39,141 bases of DNA from Singulisphaera sp. GP187 (GCA_945888705.1 CAMDAQ010000010.1:1-39141); one strand, 5' to 3'. Positions 23,377-32,456 are shown, counted from the first letter of the stretch. Notes: a model not told the origin generated them from the sequence alone. Program-made: numbers and translations.

Positions 23377-23416
23377 GCCCCCTCTGTCGACGAAAGTCCG
23401 GAGGGGGCTTTCTTTC
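23377..23416 (+). terminator. Rho-independent terminator after the lectin gene
   Basis: GCCCCCTC (23377-23384), a 16-nt loop, GAGGGGGC (23401-23408), then TTTCTTTC. It lies 130 bp after the lectin stop and closes the two-gene dockerin transcript. Confidence 0.85.
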
Positions 23417-23748
23417 GTCCCTACCACTCAAGGGGAGTGCGCGGCACTTCGAAGCTGCAACGATTTCCAGCATTTGGCGGCTCGAAAATTCTGAGCGCGA
23501 AATCGTCGTCTGGCGCGAGTCATCCAAACAACTTTCTTCAAATCATTTCGCGCGGGTGCGACTTGCCTCAACGATCGACGGCCGCTTCGTCACGACCGGC
23601 ATCCGGTGATGCTGTGTGGCACGTTGTGTGCCGTCACTCAGCTACGCCGGCCATGCACGCCAGCGGACCGCTGCTCGCCTCAACCCGGGGGAGGGAGGGG
23701 GAGTGGGGGCATGGAAATGTGTGGAATGACCCATGGGGGGAGGGCTGA
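23417..23748. other. Intergenic stretch with G-quadruplex motif; no gene seen
   Basis: Reading frames here lack protein-like features. At 23687-23709 four G-runs (GGGGG, GGG, GGGGG, GGGGG) separated by loops of 1, 1 and 3 nt form an ideal G-quadruplex motif on the plus strand; another GGGGGG-A-GGG follows at 23735-23744. The quadruplex lies about 40 bp upstream of the promoter at 23749. Confidence 0.55.
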
Positions 23749-23776
23749 TTGGAATGTTATTGCCCAACATTATAAA
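23749..23776 (+). promoter_or_regulatory. Strong promoter with palindromic operator before the HNH-like gene
   Basis: TTGGAA (23749-23754), 16-bp spacer and TATAAA (23771-23776) make a good sigma-70-type promoter in an AT-rich pocket unlike the flanks. An inverted repeat AATGTT (23753-23758) / AACATT (23766-23771) fills the spacer and touches both hexamers, so a bound protein would block transcription. A further hairpin GGAGC-CAT-GCTCC (23791-23803) lies in the leader. Confidence 0.65.
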
Positions 23777-23815
23777 ATACACCAAAAGTTGGAGCCATGC
23801 TCCGGAAAGTGCAAC

Positions 23816-24178
23816 ATGACCTCAATCCGCCTCGCCACCCTCTTCCCGTACCTTCCCGCTGATGTATTCCTGTTCAATGACGGCACCGTCATGACCGAGG
23901 ATGAATTCGGTGACTTGACCCCCGTCGACATCCGCTTCAACTCGAACGGACGCCCGTACATCGAGTTCTTCGACGGCGCTGGCAAGCGCTTCCAGGTTTG
24001 GTTGCTGCGTGAGTTCTATCGCGCCTTCCGAGGCGTGGTCCCAGAGAACCACGAGGTCTATGCCATCGATGGCAATCGCGCCAACCTCCGCCCAGCGAAC
24101 CTGGCCATTCGACCGAAGGCTGCAACGCGCTCCACCTTCAAGCTTGCCCCCAAGACCGGTCTGCCGCCGGCAGCGTGA
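23816..24178 (+). CDS. HNH-like DNA-binding protein lacking the usual catalytic His
   Basis: 120 aa; ATG 23816 follows GGAAAG. The C-terminal half reads L-L-R-E-F-Y-R-A-F-R-G-V-V-P then N-H-E-V-Y-A-I-D-G-N-R-A-N-L-R-P-A-N-L, which is the layout of HNH endonucleases of the homing/phage type (usually H-H-I-D-G-N-x-x-N-N-x-x-N-L). The first metal-site His of H-H-I-D is replaced by Ala and one of the N-N pair by Leu, so cleavage activity is doubtful. The N-terminal half (F-N-D-G-T-V-M-T-E-D) is a small beta region. With its own operator-promoter and position 143 bp before hsdM, a regulatory role is a reasonable guess. Family assignment is moderate. Confidence 0.62.
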   Translation: MTSIRLATLFPYLPADVFLFNDGTVMTEDEFGDLTPVDIRFNSNGRPYIEFFDGAGKRFQVWLLREFYRAFRGVVPENHEVYAIDGNRANLRPANLAIRPKAATRSTFKLAPKTGLPPAA

Positions 24179-24321
24179 CGGGCTCCGCCCCGCAGGACTC
24201 GACCGGCGCAGGATCAACCCTGGGCCGTTCGATCGTGTCATCGGAGCGCTGCAAGTCCGAGCGGGGCTGCTGATGCCGTTCCCGTACAGTGCGTCCACCG
24301 GGATACACGCCGGGTCCTGCC

Positions 24322-26064
24322 ATGGCCGAAACCAATCTCTCTGCGTTCATCTGGTCCGTTGCCGATCTGCTTCGCGGTGATTTCAAGCAGTCGGACTACG
24401 GCAAGATCATCCTGCCATTCACCGTCCTGCGGCGCCTGGACTGCGTGCTTGAGCCGACCAAGTCCGCCGTGCTGGACGAGGCCAAGCGCTGCAAGAAGGA
24501 AAAGCTGCCAGCTGATGTCATGTTGCCCCGCACGGCGAAGCAGAGTTTCTACAACGCCTCGCCGCTGGATCTGAAGCGGCTGATGGGTGATCAGCACAAC
24601 ATCGGCCCCAACCTGCACTCATACGTGCAGGGGTTCTCGGAGAGCGTCCGGGACATCTTCGAGCACTTCGACTTTGAGACCCAGGTCGATCGCCTCCAGA
24701 AGGCCGGGCTGCTCTATCTGGTGACCGAGAAGTTCACAGGCATCGATCTCCACCCCAAGAAGGTGTCGAATGCCGAGATGGGCTCGATCTTCGAGGAGCT
24801 GATCCGAAAGTTCGCCGAGCTCTCGAATGAAACCGCCGGCGAGCACTTCACCCCACGCGAGGTCATCCGGCTCATGGTCAACCTCCTCTTCGTGGAGGAT
24901 GACGAGGCGCTCTCCAAGCCCGGCGTGGTGCGCAGCCTCTACGACCCGACTGCCGGCACGGGCGGCATGCTGAGCGTTGCCGACGACCACCTGGCTGCGC
25001 ACAACCCCGAGGCGCGGCTGGTGATGTCCGGACAGGAATTGAATCCTGAGTCCTACGCCATCTGCAAGGCGGACATGCTCATCAAGGGCCAGGACGTCAA
25101 GAACATCGTCCTGGGCAACACGCTTTCGGCGGATGGCCACCCAGCAAAGCACTTCGATTACATGCTCTCCAACCCGCCCTTCGGCGTGGAGTGGAAGAAG
25201 GTCGAGAAGGAAGTCCGCCGGGAGCACGAGGAGCATGGTTTCGGTGGTCGCTTCGGCCCCGGCCTGCCGCGGGTCAGCGACGGCTCGATGCTCTTCCTGC
25301 TGCACCTGGTGGCAAAGATGCGCCCAGCCAAGGACGGCGGCAGCCGGTTCGGCATCGTCCTCAACGGCTCACCGTTGTTCACGGGCGGCGCAGGTTCCGG
25401 CGAGAGCGAGATTCGTCGCCACATGCTCGAGAACGACCTCGTCGAGGCCATCATCGGGCTGCCGACGGACATGTTCTACAACACGGGGATCGCCACCTAT
25501 GTGTGGATCGTGTCCAACCGCAAGCCCAAGGAGCGCAAGGGCAAGGTCCAGCTCATCGATGCGGGCGAGTTCTTCCAGAAGATGCGCAAGAGCCTCGGCA
25601 GCAAGCGCAAGGAGCTCTCCGAGGCGCACATCGAGGACATCACGCGCCTGTTCGGCGACTTCAAGGACGTGACCCGCGAAGGTAAGCCGATCAGCCGGCT
25701 CTTCCGCAACGAGGAGTTCGGCTACCGCACGATCACGGTGGAACGTCCTGAGCGGGATGCCGCTGGCAAGGTCGTGCTTGGTGCCAAGGGCAAGGGAAAG
25801 GGCAAGCCGGTACCCGACGCCAACCTGCGCGATACGGAGAACGTCCCGCTGTCCGAAGACGTCGAGACGTACTTCAAGCGCGAGGTGCTGCCCCACGCCG
25901 CCGATGCCTGGATCGACGAGGAGAAGACCAAGGTTGGATACGAGATTCCGTTCAACCGGCACTTCTACGTGTTCACGCCACCGAGGCCGCTTGAGGCGAT
26001 CGATGCTGATCTTAAGGGCGTGACCGACCGCATCCTGAAGATGCTCGGGGGGCTGTCGGCATGA
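24322..26064 (+). CDS. hsdM: Type I restriction-modification system DNA methylase subunit HsdM
   Basis: 580 aa, the normal length for HsdM. The N-terminal HsdM_N-like helical domain ([20 protein letters not shown]) is followed by the N6-adenine methylase domain. SAM-binding motif I is D-P-T-A-G-T-G-G-M (208-216) and catalytic motif IV is N-P-P-F (284-287). The ATG at 24322 gives [11 protein letters not shown], a typical start. The stop overlaps the hsdS start (ATGA). It methylates adenine at sites chosen by HsdS and forms M2S (methylase) or R2M2S (restriction) complexes. A short K-G-K-G-K-G-K stretch near residue 490 looks like a linker insertion. Confidence 0.96.
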   Translation: MAETNLSAFIWSVADLLRGDFKQSDYGKIILPFTVLRRLDCVLEPTKSAVLDEAKRCKKEKLPADVMLPRTAKQSFYNASPLDLKRLMGDQHNIGPNLHSYVQGFSESVRDIFEHFDFETQVDRLQKAGLLYLVTEKFTGIDLHPKKVSNAEMGSIFEELIRKFAELSNETAGEHFTPREVIRLMVNLLFVEDDEALSKPGVVRSLYDPTAGTGGMLSVADDHLAAHNPEARLVMSGQELNPESYAICKADMLIKGQDVKNIVLGNTLSADGHPAKHFDYMLSNPPFGVEWKKVEKEVRREHEEHGFGGRFGPGLPRVSDGSMLFLLHLVAKMRPAKDGGSRFGIVLNGSPLFTGGAGSGESEIRRHMLENDLVEAIIGLPTDMFYNTGIATYVWIVSNRKPKERKGKVQLIDAGEFFQKMRKSLGSKRKELSEAHIEDITRLFGDFKDVTREGKPISRLFRNEEFGYRTITVERPERDAAGKVVLGAKGKGKGKPVPDANLRDTENVPLSEDVETYFKREVLPHAADAWIDEEKTKVGYEIPFNRHFYVFTPPRPLEAIDADLKGVTDRILKMLGGLSA

Positions 26065-27374
26065 GCTTCCCGCGCTACCCGAAGTACAAGCCGTCGGGCG
26101 TGGAGTGGCTGGGGGATGTGCCGGCGCATTGGGCTGTAGCCGCACTCGCATATCGCTATCGGGTCGAACTGGGCAAGATGCTTGATGCAAAGCAGATCTC
26201 GGGCGAGCACCTTCTCCCGTATGTCAGGAACGCGGATGTCCAGTGGGGAAGGATCAATACTGACGACCTCAACTGCATGGACTTTGCACCAGAAGAGCGG
26301 GAGCGCTTCCGCCTGAAGGCGGGAGATCTTCTAGTTTGCGAGGGTGGCGAAGTGGGGCGCTGTGCAGTTTGGGACGCGCCGATCACCGAGTGCTTTTACC
26401 AAAAGGCCATTCACCGGCTCCGGACGTTCGACCCAGCAACGGATGAAGCGACGTTCCTCCGCTGGGTGCTTGAAGCAGCGGTAAGGCGGGGATGCTTCGC
26501 GTCCTCCGAGTCGAAGGCGACGATTGCGCATCTCCCCGCCGAGACATTCCGCCGCCACAGATTCGCCTTTCCTCCCCTCCCCGAGCAGCACGCCATCGCC
26601 GCGTTCCTCGACCGCGAGACGGCGAAGATCGACGGACTCGTCGCCGAGCAGCAGCGGCTCATCGAGCTCCTGAAGGAGAAGCGGCAGGCCGTCATCTCCC
26701 ACGCCGTCACCAAGGGCCTCGACTCGAAGGCCCCGATGAAGCCGTCGGGCGTCGAGTGGCTGGGGGATGTGCCGGCGCATTGGGAAGTCAAGCGGCTGGA
26801 GCACATCTCCGAGTTCGTCTGGGGGAAGGCGCACGAGCAGTTCGTCGACGATGCAGGGCAACATTTCTGCGTAACGGCGCGATTTGTCTCGACGAACGGT
26901 GAGGCGACGAAGTACTGCACTACGAACCTTACGCCTGCACAACGCGGTGACATCCTGATGGTCATGAGTGACTTGCCAAATGGTCGGGCGCTAGCCCGCG
27001 CCTTTCTCGTCATGGACGATCGCTCATACGCCATCAATCAGCGTGTCTGCGCAGTTCGGCTACTGCAGGGCAAACCTACATACTTTGCAATGCAACTTGA
27101 TAGGAATCGACGGCTCCTCGCAGAGGATGACGGCGCCAACCAGACGCACCTCTCCAACCATGACTTCACGAAGTTGACAGTGTTGTTTCCTCCGCCCGCT
27201 GAGCAAGAGCGAATCGGCGCCGCCATTGGAGCCCTTCGCACGCGCTTTGATGCTCTCGCAGCCGAAGCCGAATCCGCCATTGCCCTCCTGCAAGAACGCC
27301 GCTCCGCCCTGATCTCTGCCGCCGTCACGGGGCAGATCGATATCCGAAACGCCGCCACCACGGAGGCCGCATGA
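26061..27374 (+). CDS. hsdS: Type I restriction-modification specificity subunit HsdS
   Basis: 437 aa with the classical two-target-recognition-domain layout. TRD1 covers about 10-175, and the first conserved coiled coil about 180-225 ([16 protein letters not shown]). TRD2 covers about 227-390, followed by a second coiled coil ([12 protein letters not shown]). Each TRD begins with [15 protein letters not shown] (10-24 and 227-241). ATG 26061 overlaps the hsdM stop, and its own stop overlaps the hsdR start, so all three are translationally coupled. It decides the bipartite target sequence; the site cannot be read from sequence. The TRD2 half has lower GC around 26860-27200 than the rest, suggesting domain exchange. 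Confidence 0.95.
   Translation: MSFPRYPKYKPSGVEWLGDVPAHWAVAALAYRYRVELGKMLDAKQISGEHLLPYVRNADVQWGRINTDDLNCMDFAPEERERFRLKAGDLLVCEGGEVGRCAVWDAPITECFYQKAIHRLRTFDPATDEATFLRWVLEAAVRRGCFASSESKATIAHLPAETFRRHRFAFPPLPEQHAIAAFLDRETAKIDGLVAEQQRLIELLKEKRQAVISHAVTKGLDSKAPMKPSGVEWLGDVPAHWEVKRLEHISEFVWGKAHEQFVDDAGQHFCVTARFVSTNGEATKYCTTNLTPAQRGDILMVMSDLPNGRALARAFLVMDDRSYAINQRVCAVRLLQGKPTYFAMQLDRNRRLLAEDDGANQTHLSNHDFTKLTVLFPPPAEQERIGAAIGALRTRFDALAAEAESAIALLQERRSALISAAVTGQIDIRNAATTEAA
26088..26133 (+). repeat. 46-bp direct repeat in hsdS, copy 1
   Basis: Matches 26739-26784 with a single mismatch (GTGGAG versus GTCGAG). Both copies are in frame and encode the conserved start of a target-recognition domain. Near-identity at the DNA level makes them good substrates for homologous exchange of recognition domains. 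Confidence 0.88.
26739..26784 (+). repeat. 46-bp direct repeat in hsdS, copy 2
   Basis: Second copy of the repeat at 26088-26133, located at the start of TRD2, 651 bp downstream, which is a whole number of codons, so recombination between copies would delete TRD1 in frame. Confidence 0.88.
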
Positions 27375-30300
27375 GCATCCACAAGGAAATCAGGTTCGAG
27401 CAAGAGATCTGCGCCCATCTGGCCGTTCACGGCTGGCTGCATGCCGATGGTGACGCCGCCAAGTACGACGCACGGCGAGCGCTCTTCCCGGAGGACGTCG
27501 TCGCGTGGCTCCAGGTTGCGAATCCACACGCTTGGGAATCCCTGACGAAGAACCACGGCGCGAAGGCCGCAGAAGTGCTGACGGACCGCCTGCGCCAGCA
27601 GCTCGACCAGCAGGGCACGGTCGACGTGCTCCGCCATGGGATCGAAATGGTCGGCGTCAAGGGCAAGATCCGGCTCGCCGAGTTCAAGCCGGCGTTCTCG
27701 ATCAATCCCGACATCCTGGCGCGCTACAACGCCAACCGACTGCGGGTGGTTCGGCAGGTCAAGTATGCCCAGGCCGGGGAGCTCTGCATCGACTTGGTGC
27801 TGTTCCTGAACGGCATCCCGGTCGCCACCGTCGAGCTGAAATCGGACTTCACGCAGAGCGTCGAAAACGCCATCGACCAGTACCGGTTCGACCGCCTGCC
27901 GAAACCCAAGGGCCAGCCTGCGGAGCCGCTGCTCATGTTCCCAAGCGGCGCCTTGGTGCACTTCGCGGTGAGCAACACCGAGGTCTACGTCACGACGAAG
28001 CTCGAGGGACCGGAGACCGTCTTCCTGCCGTTCAACAAGGGGCGGGATGGCGGCAAGGGCAATCCCGTGAACCCCTCGGGCCATCCCACGGCTTATCTCT
28101 GGGAGGACGTCTGGGGCCGTGACAGCTGGATGGAGATTCTGGGCAGGTACGTCGTGGCCCAGCGTGGCGACAGCAAGGCCGTCGAGCGCATCCTCTTCCC
28201 GCGCTACCACCAGCTGGATGTCACGCGCAAGCTCGAGGCTGCCGTCCTCACGGAGGGCGTGGGTGGGCGATACCTCGTGCAGCACTCAGCCGGCTCGGGC
28301 AAGACCAACTCCATTGCTTGGACAGCTCACTTCTTCTCTGAGCTGCATGACGCAGCGGATCACAAGGTCTTCGATACGGTCATCGTCGTCTCCGACCGCA
28401 ATGTGATCGACGGGCAGCTGCAGCGGGCCATCGAGTCGTTTCAGCGAACGCTGGGCCTGGTGGCGTCGATCACGAGCGAGGAGTCGAGCAAGAGCGCTGC
28501 ACTCGCCGAGGCGCTGTCGGATGCGAAGAAGGTGGTTGTTTGCACGATCCAGACCTTCCCCCATGCAATGAAGAAGGTTCGGGAACTTGCGGCGACCGGT
28601 GGCAAGCGGTTCGCCGTCATCGCCGACGAGGCGCACAGTTCGCAATCAGGCCAGGCTGCATCGGACCTCAAGGCCGTGCTGACGGCGGAGGAACTGAAGG
28701 CGATCGAGGAGGGCGTCGAGTTCAGCACCGAGGACCTCCTCGCAGCGCAGATGGCAGCACGTGCCGAGGGTGGCCAGCAAGGAATCACCTTCGTGGCGTT
28801 CACGGCCACGCCCAAGGCGAAGACCCTGGAGCTCTTCGGTACCCGGCCGGATCCCACCCGGAAGCCGGCTCCGGACAACGTGCCCCAGCCGTTCCACGTC
28901 TACTCCATGCGCCAGGCGATCGAGGAGGGGTTCATCCTCGACGTCCTGCAGAACTACACCACGTACTCCCTGGCCTTCAAGCTGGCGCACAACGGAGCCA
29001 GTTACGACGAACAGACCGTTGAGCGTGCCAAGGCGATGAAGGGCATCATGGGCTGGGTACGGCTGCACCCGTTCAACATCAGCCAAAAGGTTCAGATCGT
29101 CGTCGAGCACTACCGGGAGCACGTCGCACCGCTGCTGAACGGCAGGGCCAAGGCCATGGTGGTGGTGGCAAGCCGCCTGGAGGCGGTTCGCTGGAAGCTT
29201 GCGATCGAGAAGTACATCGCCGAGCAGGGCTACAAGATCGGCACGCTGGTGGCCTTCTCGGGCGAAGTGAACGACACCGAGTCCGGGCCGGAGCCATTCA
29301 CGGAGCGATCCACGACCCTGAATCCGAGGTTGGCCGGACGGAAGATCGAGCAGGCGTTCGGTACGGACCAGTATGGGATCCTGCTGGTCGCCAACAAGTT
29401 CCAGACGGGATTCGACCAACCACTGCTCTGCGGCATGTACGTGGACAAACGCCTTGCCGGCATTCAGGCGGTTCAGACGCTATCGCGCCTGAACCGGGCA
29501 GCCAAGGGCAAGGACACCACCTACGTCCTGGACTTCGCCAACGACGCTGACGAGATCGTGGAGGCCTTCAAGACGTACTACGAAACCGCCCAGCTGGCGA
29601 CGACCACCGACCCGAACATGGTGTTCGACCTGCGCACCAAGCTTGATGCAACGGGTTACTACGACGACAACGAGGTGGACCGCGTGGTCAATGCCGAGCA
29701 TCGGCCGGGCGCCACACAGGCTGAGCTGGTGCGAGCGATCGAGCCGGTTCGGGTGCGGCTCACCGGCATGTTCTCAGCTGCCCAACAGGCGTACCGACAG
29801 GCTGTCGACGCCGGCAACGATGTCGAGGTGAAGCGGCACGTGGAGGTGATGGATGCTTTGACGATCTTCAAGGGCGATCTTGGTCAGTTCCTTCGCGCCT
29901 ACACTTTCTTGGGGCAGATCATCGACTACCAAAACACCGACGTGGAAAAGCGGTCGATCTTCTATCGCCGATTGCTCCCGCTGCTTGAGTTTGGCCGTGA
30001 ACGCGTGGAGATCGACCTGTCGAAGGTTCGCCTGACGCATTACAACCTCAAGAACCGAGGCGAGCAGCCGTCACAGCTCGGTCAGGGTGAGCGGCCCAAG
30101 CTCGACCCTATGTCGGAAGCCGGCTCGGGCTCTGTGCATGAGAAGGTGAAGGCGCATCTACGCGAGATCATCGAGCGGGTCAACGAGCTGTTCGACGGCG
30201 AGCTCACCGAGGGAGACAAGTTGATCTATGTGAACGATGTTCTGCGCGGCAAGCTGCTGGAGTCCACGAAGTTGCAGCAGCAGGCTGCCAACAACAGCCG

Positions 30301-30490
30301 TGCTCGCTTCCTTGAGTCACCAGACCTTGAGAGCGAGGTCATCGATGCGGTTCTCTCGGCACGTACGGCGCACCAGCACATGAGCGATCAGGCGCTGGAA
30401 GACCCAAGCGTCATGAAGGGCCTGGTCAACATCCTGGTGAACTTCACCGAGCTCTATGACCAACTGCGGCAGCGTGCGAAGGCGGGTTGA
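27371..30490 (+). CDS. hsdR: Type I restriction endonuclease subunit HsdR
   Basis: 1039 aa. The N-terminal PD-(D/E)xK nuclease has D141 (C-I-D-L-V-L-F) and E155-x-K157 (T-V-E-L-K). Superfamily 2 translocase motifs follow: Walker A A-G-S-G-K-T (307-312), motif II D-E-A-H (419-422), motif III F-V-A-F-T-A-T-P, and motif VI in Q-T-L-S-R-L-N-R. The C-terminal helical domain binds the M2S core. Length and order match EcoR124I-type HsdR. ATG 27371 overlaps the hsdS stop. The protein translocates DNA and cleaves unmodified invaders. All key residues are present, so the system looks active. Confidence 0.96.
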   Translation: MSIHKEIRFEQEICAHLAVHGWLHADGDAAKYDARRALFPEDVVAWLQVANPHAWESLTKNHGAKAAEVLTDRLRQQLDQQGTVDVLRHGIEMVGVKGKIRLAEFKPAFSINPDILARYNANRLRVVRQVKYAQAGELCIDLVLFLNGIPVATVELKSDFTQSVENAIDQYRFDRLPKPKGQPAEPLLMFPSGALVHFAVSNTEVYVTTKLEGPETVFLPFNKGRDGGKGNPVNPSGHPTAYLWEDVWGRDSWMEILGRYVVAQRGDSKAVERILFPRYHQLDVTRKLEAAVLTEGVGGRYLVQHSAGSGKTNSIAWTAHFFSELHDAADHKVFDTVIVVSDRNVIDGQLQRAIESFQRTLGLVASITSEESSKSAALAEALSDAKKVVVCTIQTFPHAMKKVRELAATGGKRFAVIADEAHSSQSGQAASDLKAVLTAEELKAIEEGVEFSTEDLLAAQMAARAEGGQQGITFVAFTATPKAKTLELFGTRPDPTRKPAPDNVPQPFHVYSMRQAIEEGFILDVLQNYTTYSLAFKLAHNGASYDEQTVERAKAMKGIMGWVRLHPFNISQKVQIVVEHYREHVAPLLNGRAKAMVVVASRLEAVRWKLAIEKYIAEQGYKIGTLVAFSGEVNDTESGPEPFTERSTTLNPRLAGRKIEQAFGTDQYGILLVANKFQTGFDQPLLCGMYVDKRLAGIQAVQTLSRLNRAAKGKDTTYVLDFANDADEIVEAFKTYYETAQLATTTDPNMVFDLRTKLDATGYYDDNEVDRVVNAEHRPGATQAELVRAIEPVRVRLTGMFSAAQQAYRQAVDAGNDVEVKRHVEVMDALTIFKGDLGQFLRAYTFLGQIIDYQNTDVEKRSIFYRRLLPLLEFGRERVEIDLSKVRLTHYNLKNRGEQPSQLGQGERPKLDPMSEAGSGSVHEKVKAHLREIIERVNELFDGELTEGDKLIYVNDVLRGKLLESTKLQQQAANNSRARFLESPDLESEVIDAVLSARTAHQHMSDQALEDPSVMKGLVNILVNFTELYDQLRQRAKAG

Positions 30491-30563
30491 GGTCAAGGCG
30501 ATCATGACCCACCAGGCCATCCCCAACCGACGATCATCATCATCAACCTGAGAGGGAACGTCC

Positions 30564-30977
30564 ATGAGCGGCCACGATGACGATGCCAACGACGAGGAAG
30601 AGTTCGACCTCGACGCCTGTGAAGCGGAGGGTACCGAGGTTGCTCGACATTCGGTCGAGACCGACGGCATGGCCGGCTCGTGCTCGCACTCGGCCTGGTA
30701 CTGGCAGGGGCGCTACTGGGGCTGGTCCACGGATTTTGATGCCTGCGGACCGTTCGACACTTTGCTGGAGATGATAGGAGAATCCGAGTTCTTCCTCCTG
30801 AATGAGGGCGTCTGGCACGAGCTCTCAAGCACCACAGTGGCCCACGATGAGTTCGTGTCGCTGGTGGCGAAGGTGCAGCCGGCGGACCTGCTGCCCGAGG
30901 AGCCCATGGAACTTGCCATCAACGCCCAGCGCTACGTGCTGACCCCGAAGGGAACGCTCAAACCCTTGGCCGGCTAG
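30564..30977 (+). CDS. Unrecognised acidic protein downstream of hsdR
   Basis: 137 aa; ATG 30564 follows GAGAGGGA. The first 25 residues are strongly acidic (D-D-D-A-N-D-E-E-E-F-D-L-D-A-C-E). The centre is rich in Trp, Tyr and Cys (S-A-W-Y-W-Q-G-R-Y-W-G-W-S-T-D-F-D-A-C-G-P-F). No signal peptide or membrane helix is seen. It lies 73 bp after hsdR on the same strand without an intervening terminator, so it may be part of the restriction operon. Acidic proteins beside restriction systems can be DNA mimics or modulators, but that is speculation here; I do not recognise the family. Confidence 0.7.
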   Translation: MSGHDDDANDEEEFDLDACEAEGTEVARHSVETDGMAGSCSHSAWYWQGRYWGWSTDFDACGPFDTLLEMIGESEFFLLNEGVWHELSSTTVAHDEFVSLVAKVQPADLLPEEPMELAINAQRYVLTPKGTLKPLAG

Positions 30978-31003
30978 GAGGCGAGGGCGGATGGTGCTTT
31001 GAC

Positions 31004-31015
31004 TGGCTTGAGCCA
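31004..31015 (+). promoter_or_regulatory. Palindrome TGGCTTGAGCCA within a probable promoter
   Basis: TTGACT (30999-31004) and TACCTT (31021-31026) are 16 bp apart and could be -35/-10 hexamers for the gene at 31034. The palindrome TGGCT-TG-AGCCA fills most of the spacer. The -10 is a poor match, and the start codon is only 7 bp beyond it, implying a nearly leaderless message. Confidence 0.35.
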
Positions 31016-31033
31016 TCGGCTACCTTTGGACCG

Positions 31034-31411
31034 ATGCGACCTGAACTTGGCACCCTTCCGGTGGTGGCCCTGCTGACCTTTGCGGCGGTGGGGGAGACGA
31101 CCATTTCGTCGGTCTGCCTGCCTGGTGGATCCTCGGCGGTCGGCAGCTACACGCTGGCCTCGGTCATTGCTCAGCCCACGAGCTTGGCAACGCAGGTCGT
31201 TGGTGCCGCGCAGCTCGACCCCGGCTACTTGTGCATCGATGCCTCAGACCTTGGGCGAGTCGGCGACATCAACGGTGATGGCGTGGTCAATGGCATCGAC
31301 CTCGCCAACATCCTCGCCGACTGGGGGACGGCCGCCGCTCGATCTGATCTTGATCGGAACGGTTCAGTGAATGGTGCCGATCTCGCGCTCGTCCTCGCCA
31401 ACTGGGGCTGA
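31034..31411 (+). CDS. Small secreted dockerin-like protein
   Basis: 125 aa, ATG 31034. A weak signal-peptide-like start (L-P-V-V-A-L-L-T-F-A-A-V-G) is followed by a short 50-residue region (S-S-V-C-L-P-G-G-S-S) and then two dockerin-like units (D-I-N-G-D-G-V-V-N-G-I-D-L-A; D-L-D-R-N-G-S-V-N-G-A-D-L-A). It ends L-A-N-W-G without the C-P tail seen in its relatives. More than 40% of the protein is the dockerin pair, so it may act as a bare anchor or adaptor, or be a decayed fragment. The 31446 gene follows 34 bp later, probably in the same transcript. Confidence 0.72.
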   Translation: MRPELGTLPVVALLTFAAVGETTISSVCLPGGSSAVGSYTLASVIAQPTSLATQVVGAAQLDPGYLCIDASDLGRVGDINGDGVVNGIDLANILADWGTAAARSDLDRNGSVNGADLALVLANWG

Positions 31412-31445
31412 CCCGATCCTTGCAAGCCTTCTTCCGGAGACCATC

Positions 31446-32408
31446 ATGAAGATCAATCGTGCTCATGTGTTCGCCGCTGGTGTGGTGGTTGCCCTGCTTG
31501 CGGCGGCAGCCAAGTTCGTCGGCGGTACCCCGCTGGACCAGACGTTCACCTACCAAGGCCAGCTGCGCAACGCGGGCCAGCTCGTGAACGGGCCAGTCGA
31601 TCTGCGGATCACGCTGTGGGACGCTGACGTTGCCGGCGGACAGGTTGGGTCGGCCAACACGTTCAACGCGATGCAGCTCAACGACGGCCGTTTTGCGTGC
31701 GGCCTGAACTTCGGGAATGCGGCTTTCGATGGCTCAAACCGCTGGATCCAGGTCGAGTTCCGCAATCCTGCGGGCACTGGGCAGTACCAAGCCCTGACCC
31801 CTCGGGACAAGATCACGGCCACGCCCTATGCGCTTTACGCGCTGAACGGGGCGAACGGCGTGTGGGTCTACAACACGAACGAGCAGGCCGTCACCGTCAC
31901 GGGCAAGAAGGTGGGCATCGGCACGAGCAACCCGACGGCGGCGCTTGAGGTGGTCGATGCGGTCGGTGGCGATGACAGTGTCAAGTTGCCGGCGGGTGCC
32001 GTCGGGAAGGTTGAGTTGGACAGCGGGCTTTTGGGGTCTGCAACGTTGCTAACTGCGAATGTTGGGTGTGATGTACCGCTCGTTCGCTACGGCTTTTCCG
32101 TCGACGAGCAGTCCCAGCTGATCGTTGACGGTGCGCTTTCCGTTGAGTTCGGATTTGGACCCGGCGGCTACGGCGCATCGATCGCAGTTAAGGTGGACGG
32201 TGCGCAGATTCTTGGTTTTGGTGCAAACAACTCTGCCGGTCGAATTCAACGCGACAATGTGGGCACTTGCATCACGCTGAGTGCTGGAGAACATGTGCTT
32301 GAGGTGCTGGGTGGTGGATCGGCGTGCGGACCGGTGGGTTTTTCCGGGCTGGCGCGCCTCAATCTGCTCACGGTGCCATCGAGACTCAATCTGGAACAGC
32401 TTCCGTAG
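31446..32408 (+). CDS. Secreted protein with F-T-Y-Q-G-Q-L domain and tail-fibre-like repeat
   Basis: 320 aa; ATG 31446 follows CCGGAGA. It has a signal peptide/TM segment (A-A-G-V-V-V-A-L-L-A-A-A-A). The 110-residue domain starting D-Q-T-F-T-Y-Q-G-Q-L and including D-L-R-I-T-L-W-D-A and R-D-K-I-T-A-T-P-Y-A-L-Y-A-L is common in planctomycete secreted proteins of unknown function. Next is V-G-I-G-T-S-N-P-T-A-A-L-E-V, a motif of phage tail-fibre/trimeric adhesin type proteins, then a C-terminal beta domain with G-C-D-V-P-L-V. The C-terminal 120 residues are encoded by DNA with noticeably lower GC than the front, suggesting a joined-on domain. Function is unknown. Confidence 0.78.
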   Translation: MKINRAHVFAAGVVVALLAAAAKFVGGTPLDQTFTYQGQLRNAGQLVNGPVDLRITLWDADVAGGQVGSANTFNAMQLNDGRFACGLNFGNAAFDGSNRWIQVEFRNPAGTGQYQALTPRDKITATPYALYALNGANGVWVYNTNEQAVTVTGKKVGIGTSNPTAALEVVDAVGGDDSVKLPAGAVGKVELDSGLLGSATLLTANVGCDVPLVRYGFSVDEQSQLIVDGALSVEFGFGPGGYGASIAVKVDGAQILGFGANNSAGRIQRDNVGTCITLSAGEHVLEVLGGGSACGPVGFSGLARLNLLTVPSRLNLEQLP

Positions 32409-32456
32409 TCACGCGGAACATTGTTGTGGGGGCGAATACCTCCATCGACTGATCTT

